A DNA stretch of 64,000 nucleotides, taken from contig CADBDH010000011.1 in the NCBI GenBank assembly GCA_902793405.1, forward strand, positions 1 through 64,000, read 5' to 3'. Position numbers and translations under genes: made by a program. The notes under the pieces were generated by a model. That model saw only the letters and a program-made list of their open reading frames with translations, was not told the origin of the DNA and did no database searches. Source of the DNA: an uncultured Bacteroidales bacterium (lineage in GTDB: Bacteria > Bacteroidota > Bacteroidia > Bacteroidales > Muribaculaceae). Each line of letters begins with the position of its first letter. Within the stretch, counting starts at the first letter, position 1. Shown here one piece after another: positions 58,847-64,000 of this stretch.

Positions 58847-59865
58847 TATCCGTTATTCTTTATCAAATCATAAACAGGAAGCCGGATGGCTTCGCTGAGT
58901 CTGGCACACAGCGTGTCCGAGTCGAGGACATAACCGCTGGGAGAGGTGGGATTGACGGTGACCGCGATGAGTTTGCTCTTTTGCAGCACGCTGATGCGCC
59001 CACCTGCCTTGATGAACAGCCTGAACTGCTGTGGAGTGACAAAAATCTTGGTGAAGTCACGCACAACCAGCTCAACCTGCTTGAGGTTTTTGTTTTTCCT
59101 CACTTTCTCGAGGAAGCCATCGACCAGCGCGCCTGCCACATACAGGGTCTCGCAGTCCTCCATGCCCTGGAAATGGATATCCTTGGAGAGGGAGGTCATG
59201 GTGTCCAGCGTGTGCAGTTCGCCTTGCTTGTCGATGAACCAGAGGCCTTTGTCTAACTGTGAGAGCGTATCGCAGTTCTTCTCGCTGGTGAGTTCCAGGT
59301 TAACCAGGTCCACCACATGGGCTGTCTTGCTCACCAGGGTGTTGATGTTGGCCGAATAGGCGGCACCCGTTGCAAGAATCATCGACTGGCTCACTGCCGG
59401 CGATGCCGAACTCATGCGTGACAAGGCACCGTCGATGATAACCAGGTCGATGCCTAGCCGGCGCATATCGCTCATCCAGCGCCTGAGACTGCTGGCCGAC
59501 GAGGGCCCTGAGAGCAGGATTTTGCCTCCTGTAAGCGCCCTTGCGGTCACTACCCTGCCCAGTGACGTGTTCTCATCGCTCACGTCGATGAGTTCCGAAA
59601 CCAGGCGGCGTTGACGATAATGGGTCTCGCTTGTGCCAAAATACATTCCCTTACGCAGGACGATTTCAGGTTTTTGTGTGCGGGTCACCTGGTCAACGGT
59701 TTCTCCATCAATGCCTATCGATGTGACGGCTATTCGTTTGGTCTGGACGGGCAAGCGGTCGAGCACATACTTCAAGCACTCGGTTTTGCCTGTGTTCTTT
59801 TCCAGCCCGACGATAGACAAGCTATCGTATCGCAGAATATCATTGATGAAGGGTAGCACTCTCAC
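58846..59865 (-). CDS. kamB: Lysine 5,6-aminomutase reactivase subunit KamB
   Basis: 339 aa. A P-loop-like GLEKNTGKTE at residues 20-29 is followed by ITSIGIDGETVDQVTRTQKPEIVLRKGMYFGTSETHYRQRRL (about 48-90), typical of the KamB family, then LVIIDGALSRMSSASPAVSQSMILATGAAYSANINTLV (about 140-178). It is thought to act with KamC in exchanging damaged cobalamin from KamDE, in analogy to diol-dehydratase reactivases; this is inferred from family and position. It begins 68 bp after kamA, behind a strong hairpin, and overlaps kamC by one base. Confidence 0.82.
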   Translation of the reverse strand: MRVLPFINDILRYDSLSIVGLEKNTGKTECLKYVLDRLPVQTKRIAVTSIGIDGETVDQVTRTQKPEIVLRKGMYFGTSETHYRQRRLVSELIDVSDENTSLGRVVTARALTGGKILLSGPSSASSLRRWMSDMRRLGIDLVIIDGALSRMSSASPAVSQSMILATGAAYSANINTLVSKTAHVVDLVNLELTSEKNCDTLSQLDKGLWFIDKQGELHTLDTMTSLSKDIHFQGMEDCETLYVAGALVDGFLEKVRKNKNLKQVELVVRDFTKIFVTPQQFRLFIKAGGRISVLQKSKLIAVTVNPTSPSGYVLDSDTLCARLSEAIRLPVYDLIKNNG

Positions 59866-59881
59866 TCGATGTGTTGGTCCG

Positions 59882-59906
59882 GTGGAGGCTGGAGACCAGC
59901 CTCCAC
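59882..59906. repeat. Hairpin between kamA and kamB
   Basis: GTGGAGGCTGG (59882-59892) and CCAGCCTCCAC (59896-59906) form a perfect 11-bp stem with loop AGA. Flanking GTTGGTCCG and CGGTCAAC extend it imperfectly to about 19 bp. There is no T-run on the minus strand, so it is more likely an RNA-processing or stability element than a terminator. Confidence 0.8.
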
Positions 59907-59933
59907 ACGGTCAACATCATTTTTTAGGGTTGT

Positions 59934-61205
59934 TTACTTCTGGTTTCTCTCGTGGCGCTTGAGCGCTTTGGGCTCAATGTTCATGCGCTCACCCTCGAGC
60001 AACGAGATTACACCGTCAACAGCCTTGTCGGCAGCCACTTGCTCCTTGGCACGTGCAGCCTGGCAGTCAGGACAGTTGCACTCGTTGTGGTACTCGGTGG
60101 GCTCGGTATAGGTGGTGATGACGCCTTCGAAGTTGCGCAACACTACCCTACCCGGCGACTGCGAGATGACATACTGAGGCATGACGGGCGTCTTGCCACC
60201 GCCACCAGGAGCGTCCACAACGAAGGTGGGAACGCAGTAGCCGCTGGTGTGGCCGCGCAGGCCCTCGATGATCTCGATACCCTTGCTGACGGGTGTGCGG
60301 AAGTGCTCCAGACCCATCGACAAGTCGCACTGGTAGATGTAGTAAGGACGTACGCGAATCTTCACGAGGTCGTTGACCAGATGCTTCATCACATGCACGC
60401 AGTCGTTCACGCCACGCAGGAGCACACTCTGGTTGCCCAAGGGGATACCGGCGTTGGCCAGCATCTCACAGGCACGGGTGGACTCGGCGGTAATCTCGTT
60501 GGGATGGTTGAAATGGGTATTGATCCAGATGGGATGATACTTCTTCAACATGTCGCACAACTCGGGAGTTACGCGCTGCGGGCAAACAACGGGAGTGCGG
60601 GTACCCAGACGTACGATCTCGACATGAGGAATCTTTCTCAACTCCGAGATGATGTACTCGAGTCGCTTGTCGCTCACCATGAGGGCATCACCGCCCGAGA
60701 GCAGGACGTCGCGCACGGTGGGCGTGTTGCGGATGTACTCCAGCGCCTTCTCGATGCGGTCCATGCCACACTCGTTGTCGGTCTGGCCGGCAAAGCGGCG
60801 ACGCGTGCAGTGGCGGCAGTACATCGAGCACATGTCGGTGATGAGGAACAGCACGCGGTCGGGATAACGGTGGGTCAAACCGGGCGTGGGTGAATCCTCG
60901 TCCTCATGCAGCGGGTCAAGCAGGTCGGCTGCAGCCTGATGGGTTTCCAGTCCCGTGGGGATGCACTGACGACGGATGGGGTCATGGGGATCATCGGGGT
61001 TGATGAGGCTCAAGTAATAAGGAGTGATGGCCATGCGCAAGGTCTTGAGGGTCTGCTTCACGCCCTCTTCCTCCTCGGCGGTCAGTTTTACATATTTCTT
61101 GAGCTCTTCAAGTGTCTCGATGCGGTTCTTCACCTGCCATTTCCAGTCATTCCACTGTTCGTCGGTGACATCGGGAAACAATTGTTTTCTTCTTGATTCA
61201 GCCAT
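59934..61205 (-). CDS. kamA: L-lysine 2,3-aminomutase
   Basis: 423 aa. Radical-SAM motif CSMYCRHC with Cys126, Cys130 and Cys133; PLP lysine in DAPGGGGKTP (Lys338); substrate-binding loop VLLSGGDALM (about 167-176); zinc-site cysteines in NECNCPDCQAARAK near the C-terminus. These match the clostridial enzyme, which turns L-lysine into L-beta-lysine using S-adenosylmethionine, a 4Fe-4S cluster and PLP. It sits between kdd and kamB. An EpmB-type modification enzyme is unlikely because of the full C-terminal zinc domain and the operon context. Confidence 0.97.
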   Translation of the reverse strand: MAESRRKQLFPDVTDEQWNDWKWQVKNRIETLEELKKYVKLTAEEEEGVKQTLKTLRMAITPYYLSLINPDDPHDPIRRQCIPTGLETHQAAADLLDPLHEDEDSPTPGLTHRYPDRVLFLITDMCSMYCRHCTRRRFAGQTDNECGMDRIEKALEYIRNTPTVRDVLLSGGDALMVSDKRLEYIISELRKIPHVEIVRLGTRTPVVCPQRVTPELCDMLKKYHPIWINTHFNHPNEITAESTRACEMLANAGIPLGNQSVLLRGVNDCVHVMKHLVNDLVKIRVRPYYIYQCDLSMGLEHFRTPVSKGIEIIEGLRGHTSGYCVPTFVVDAPGGGGKTPVMPQYVISQSPGRVVLRNFEGVITTYTEPTEYHNECNCPDCQAARAKEQVAADKAVDGVISLLEGERMNIEPKALKRHERNQK

Positions 61206-61225
61206 AATGGATGATGAATAATGGA

Positions 61226-62252
61226 TTAGGCGTAGAGTTCCTCAAAGATCTTGCGCAGCTCGGGGCACTCGCGCAGCTCCTGCAGGGTGAAGTCGGCATG
61301 GCCCTTGGTGTAGCCGTTACCGATGATCATGTTCACGTCGGCACCGATACCCTCGGCACCCAGGGCAGCCTTGGTAAAGCTGGTGGCCATCGAGAAGAAG
61401 TAAACCACACCGTCATCCTTGGTGCACAATACTGCGGTCATCTCGCAATCGGGCACGTTCACGCAGTTGATGGTGGTGTCGGCCATCTTGCCGTCGGTCA
61501 GCTTGTAAACCAGCTCGTAAACCTCAACGCTTGATGCGCTGGGTCGATTTGGGGCTGTTGGCCAGACCAATCACCTTACCGGTAACGCCTACGCGCTTCT
61601 TGGCCTCGTAGCAGCACAGCATACCGCTCTTGCCGCCGGCACCTAGGATAACAACGTTCTGGCCATACTGGCACAGCTTGGCGGTCTGGGCGGGAGCACC
61701 AGCCACGTCGAGTGCGCTCAGCGCGAGCTTCTCGGGCATGTCATCGGGAATCTTGGCATAGATGCCGCTCTCGAACAGGATTGCCTTACCCTTGATGTCC
61801 ACCTGGTCAACGTCGGCGCGGATCTCGAGGATCTCGTCGATGCGCAGCGGGGTGAGTGACAATGAAACGAGGGTTGCGATGCGGTCGCCCTCCTTGAGGT
61901 CGATCTTGCCCTTCAAGGCATCACCAATCTTCTCAACCTTACCCAGCAGCATACCGCCAGAACCGGTGCGACGGTTGCGGTGCTTGCCCTGCAGCTCGAC
62001 ATTGAGGAGCATCTCCTTCTTGATTTCCTCCATTACCTCGGCCTCGTTGTTGGGATCCTTGGCCTGCTGCTTAGCATAGTTGTGGATGTCGGTAAACGAA
62101 GCGGAGTCAATGTTCAGAGTCTGTACATCGATCAGGATCTCGTTGTCGTAGATCTCGTCCATGTTGTTGTCCAGCTTGTTGGCGGGCTGAGGAAGAATGC
62201 CCTTGGGCTCGATTACTCGGTGGGTACCGAATCTATTTCCGTGTTTCTGCAT
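61226..62252 (-). pseudogene. kdd: L-erythro-3,5-diaminohexanoate dehydrogenase, broken by a frameshifting deletion
   Basis: Two ORFs in different frames together give one Kdd. The first (62252-61524) carries the N-terminal domain and the Rossmann loop VVILGAGGKSGM, ending GKVIGLANSPKSTQRIKR then TGA at 61524-61526. The second (from about 61540 down to 61226) continues with SVEVYELVYKLTDGKMADTTINCVNVPDCEMTAVL and the full C-terminus. What is missing is the piece with the third Rossmann strand (a LCDxVIVADAT-like segment in relatives), about 14-16 residues, so the cause looks like a deletion not divisible by three rather than a one-base slip. AAGCGTT at the junction could be the remnant of a short repeat. 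Kdd oxidises 3,5-diaminohexanoate with NAD(P)+ before Kce. Confidence 0.85.
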
Positions 62253-62283
62253 TGTTTAATAGGTTTTAATTGTTAAACGATTA

Positions 62284-62372
62284 TTTTAGTTTTTGGTTTT
62301 TAGTTCTTAGTTTCCAGTCCCTAGTTTCTAGTTCTTAGTTTCTAGTCCCTAGTCCTTAGTTTCTAGTTTTTA
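62284..62372. repeat. TTAGTTTCTAG array (kdd-kce gap)
   Basis: About 12 units of TTAGTTT, CTAGTTT, CTAGTCC or TTAGTTC fill the gap and run into the kce stop codon (62370-62372), so the repeat itself provides the stop. Confidence 0.8.
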
Positions 62373-63203
62373 GTTGCGCTTGGGGAGACCGAGGATCTCG
62401 CGTGCCTCGTCGCTGGTGGCGATAGGACGGCCGAGCTCGTTGGCGATGCGAACCACTTTCTCGACGAGTTCGCCATTGCTCTTGGCAAGCACACCCTTTG
62501 ACAGGTAGAGGTTGTCCTCAAAGCCTACGCGCACGTTACCGCCCATAGCGATGGCAGCTGCGGCCATGGGGAAAGCGTGACGGCCAACACCGGTCACTGT
62601 CCAGGTCGAACCGGCGGGAATGCCGTTAACTAGCCAGCACAGGTTGGCTACGGTGGCGGGGGTGCAACCGGGAACGCCCAGCACGAAGTTGAACTGCATG
62701 GGGTTGCCGGGAACCTCACCCTTGCGGGCCATAGTCAGGATGGTGTCGAGGTGACCCATCTCAAAGCACTCATACTCGGGCTTGATGCCGCGCTCGATCA
62801 TGCGCTTACCGAAGGCGCGCATGGTGGGCATCGTGTTGTCGAAAATCTCGTCGCCAAAGTTGCAGGTACCGCAGTCGAGCGTTGCCATCTCGGGCAGCGG
62901 GGTCGTGTCGGTTGACTGCAGGCGCTCGTCGGGGGTCATGCCCACGGCACCGCCGGTCGACGGGATAAGGATGACATTGGGGCACACCTTGAGGATGGCC
63001 TCTTCACACTCCTGGAAGCGGGCACGGTCCTGGGTGGGGGTGCCGTCGTCCCAGCGCACGTGCAGGTGAACGATAGCAGCACCGGCATCAACAGCCGACT
63101 TGGCCTCACGAACGATTTCTTCTACGGTATAGGGCACGTTGGGGTTCTGCTCCTTGGTGACCTCGGCGCCGCAGATGGCGGCAGTGATAATCAGTTTATC
63201 CAT
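62370..63203 (-). CDS. kce: 3-keto-5-aminohexanoate cleavage enzyme
   Basis: 277 aa, BKACE/DUF849 family. The zinc site uses His residues in AAIVHLHVR (about 43-51); ILIPSTGGAVGMTPDERL (about 77-94) and MQFNFVLGVPGCTPATVANL form the pocket; TWTVTGVGRHAFPMAAAAIAMGGNVRVGFEDNLYL carries the conserved Glu. Kce splits 3-keto-5-aminohexanoate with acetyl-CoA to acetoacetate and 3-aminobutyryl-CoA. Its product goes to Kal, the next gene upstream; its substrate would come from Kdd, which is broken here. Confidence 0.94.
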   Translation of the reverse strand: MDKLIITAAICGAEVTKEQNPNVPYTVEEIVREAKSAVDAGAAIVHLHVRWDDGTPTQDRARFQECEEAILKVCPNVILIPSTGGAVGMTPDERLQSTDTTPLPEMATLDCGTCNFGDEIFDNTMPTMRAFGKRMIERGIKPEYECFEMGHLDTILTMARKGEVPGNPMQFNFVLGVPGCTPATVANLCWLVNGIPAGSTWTVTGVGRHAFPMAAAAIAMGGNVRVGFEDNLYLSKGVLAKSNGELVEKVVRIANELGRPIATSDEAREILGLPKRN

Positions 63204-63209
63204 TTTTCT

Positions 63210-63258
63210 GTTGTAAGTTTTTAGTCTTAAGTTGTAAGTATGATTACTATCGCCTAAA
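63210..63258. repeat. Heptad array plus YAGGCRATA element (kce-kal gap)
   Basis: TTGTAAGTTTTTAGTCTTAAG units (63210-63238) are followed by TATCGCCTA (63248-63256), 5 bp from the kal stop codon at 63262. Confidence 0.72.
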
Positions 63259-63261
63259 ACC

Positions 63262-63651
63262 TTATTTCTTGCGTTGGCAGTCTTTGGGGGTTACACAGGT
63301 TCCAGACGCGCGGCAAACGACCACGGGCTCGTCGAGGATGTCGGCTGCAGATGCCGAGATGTCGGGGCGTGCCTGAGCCACCTTGCGTGCCTCAAACATC
63401 ATGTGACGTGAGGTGTTGCCCTCGCGGTCAATCCAACCTTCGGCCTCGATAAAGTCGCCGGCATAAACGGGAGCCAGGAACTCGATGTTGTCATAGGCAC
63501 AGAAGAGGCCCTCGTCGCCGTCGCGCATAATCAACAGCTCGGTAGCCACGTCACCAAACAGGTGAACCATGTGTGCACCGTCAACCAAGTTGCCACCGTA
63601 GTGTGCGTCCTTTGCGCTCATGCGCAGTCTGATCATTGTCTTGTATTCCAT
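63262..63651 (-). CDS. kal: 3-aminobutyryl-CoA ammonia lyase
   Basis: 129 aa, a hot-dog-fold protein. The block [34 protein letters not shown] (about 8-41), the [45 protein letters not shown] stretch (about 43-87) and the Cys-containing C-terminus match Kal of lysine fermenters. It removes ammonia from 3-aminobutyryl-CoA to give crotonyl-CoA. It sits between kce and the CoA-transferase A gene. Length is normal. Confidence 0.92.
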   Translation of the reverse strand: MEYKTMIRLRMSAKDAHYGGNLVDGAHMVHLFGDVATELLIMRDGDEGLFCAYDNIEFLAPVYAGDFIEAEGWIDREGNTSRHMMFEARKVAQARPDISASAADILDEPVVVCRASGTCVTPKDCQRKK

Positions 63652-63654
63652 TTC

Positions 63655-63700
63655 AGTCCTTAGTTTTAAGTTTCTAGTCCTCAGTCCTTAGTTTCCGGTT
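63655..63700. repeat. TTAGTTTTAAGTTTCTAG array (kal / CoA-transferase A gap)
   Basis: Six TAG- or AAG-containing heptads fill the gap up to the stop codon of the CoA-transferase A gene. No YAGGCRATA copy is seen here. Confidence 0.72.
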
Positions 63701-63701
63701 A

Positions 63702-64000
63702 TTACTTCTCCACGTAGATGCCGTCAACATAGATACCTGATGCATGAACGTGCTCAGGAGCGATTTCGCCAACGGGAACCAGTTTCTCGGCCTCAACGAC
63801 TACATAGTCGGCTGCGGTGGCCATCAGGGGGTTGAAGTTGTTGGTGGTGCCCAGGAAGACCATGTTGCCAAATTCGTCAACGATATTGGCACGCAGGAAG
63901 GCGATGTCGGCACGCAGGGGCTTCTCCAGCAAGAAGTCCTGACCGTCAACCTTGATAATCTCCTTGCCATCGGCCATGATGGTGCCCAGACCTGTGGGAG
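63702..64000 (-). CDS. CoA-transferase subunit A, C-terminal part (cut by window edge)
   Basis: The frame is open to the right edge of the window (codons 64000-63702), so the true start lies outside. The visible C-terminal 99 codons include GLGTIMADGKEIIKVDGQDFLLEKPLRADIAFLRANIVDEFGNMVFLGTTNNFNPLMATAADYVVVEAEKLVPVGEIAPEHVHASGIYVDGIYV, the end of the class I CoA-transferase A subunit (AtoD/ScoA type). It should pair with the B subunit encoded at 54379-55038 to form butyryl-CoA:acetoacetate CoA-transferase. It opens the visible part of the lysine operon; its promoter is not in the window. Confidence 0.9.
   Translation of the reverse strand, partial: PTGLGTIMADGKEIIKVDGQDFLLEKPLRADIAFLRANIVDEFGNMVFLGTTNNFNPLMATAADYVVVEAEKLVPVGEIAPEHVHASGIYVDGIYVEK

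Overview
The window looks like the chromosome of a gut-type Bacteroidales bacterium. Supporting this are Bacteroidota promoters (TTTG, about 20 bp, TAnnTTTG) before many genes, Bacteroidota-specific families (DUF4835/PorD, DUF5606, DUF3667, a long-form NusB, a Rho with a large charged insertion), lipoproteins with short Bacteroidota signal peptides, and dnaN-recN and nusB-yajC-coaE neighbourhoods of the usual Bacteroidota kind. Genus is not resolved; core genes are moderately GC-rich. No rRNA, tRNA, CRISPR array, IS or prophage was seen.

Layout. 1-2060 (-): methylmalonyl-CoA mutase mutA and mutB (mutB cut by the window edge). 2350-6160: GH18 glycosidase, ECF-type membrane protein, DUF3667 protein and a lipoprotein gene with a possible nonsense codon. 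6187-9347 (-): galactose operon galK-galM-nucleotidyltransferase. 9489-18276: a DUF4252 lipoprotein, pgk, an AT-rich BspA-like leucine-rich-repeat gene bounded by a 76-bp direct repeat of the pgk 3' end, then pta-ackA, pheS and nth. 18443-25716: outer-membrane protein, a candidate small RNA, def-ruvX-rho (-), a fused CCA-adding enzyme/O6-methylguanine methyltransferase, and a SIMPL protein. 25950-41008: FAD oxidoreductase, HAD phosphatase, Fur-type regulator, DUF1015, then two housekeeping runs (dnaN-exonuclease-coaBC-porD-recN-rlmB and nusB-yajC-ybbR-coaE-DUF5606-NlpC/P60). 41259-49366: SDR, DAHP synthase/chorismate mutase, nadC, rlmH, and an ECF sigma/anti-sigma unit flanked by two paralogous secreted barrel-like proteins.

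49542-64000 (-) is a lysine fermentation operon: CoA-transferase A, kal, kce, kdd, kamA, kamB, kamC, kamD, kamE, CoA-transferase B, crt, hbd, bcd, etfB, etfA. It encodes lysine to acetate plus butyrate, with B12 aminomutase reactivation factors and a Bcd-Etf crotonyl-CoA reductase. kdd is broken by a frameshifting deletion in the middle of its Rossmann fold, so the route may be blocked in this strain, or the assembly is wrong there. With pta-ackA and mutAB the window is rich in short-chain fatty acid metabolism.

The intergenic DNA is unusual. Many gaps carry arrays of about 7 bp built on TTAGTTT/TTTAGGG, five carry a shared nine-base element (YAGGCRATA in mRNA sense) close behind a stop codon, and several perfect palindromes recur. 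These, the candidate sRNA, the gene fusion and the broken kdd are the main leads.
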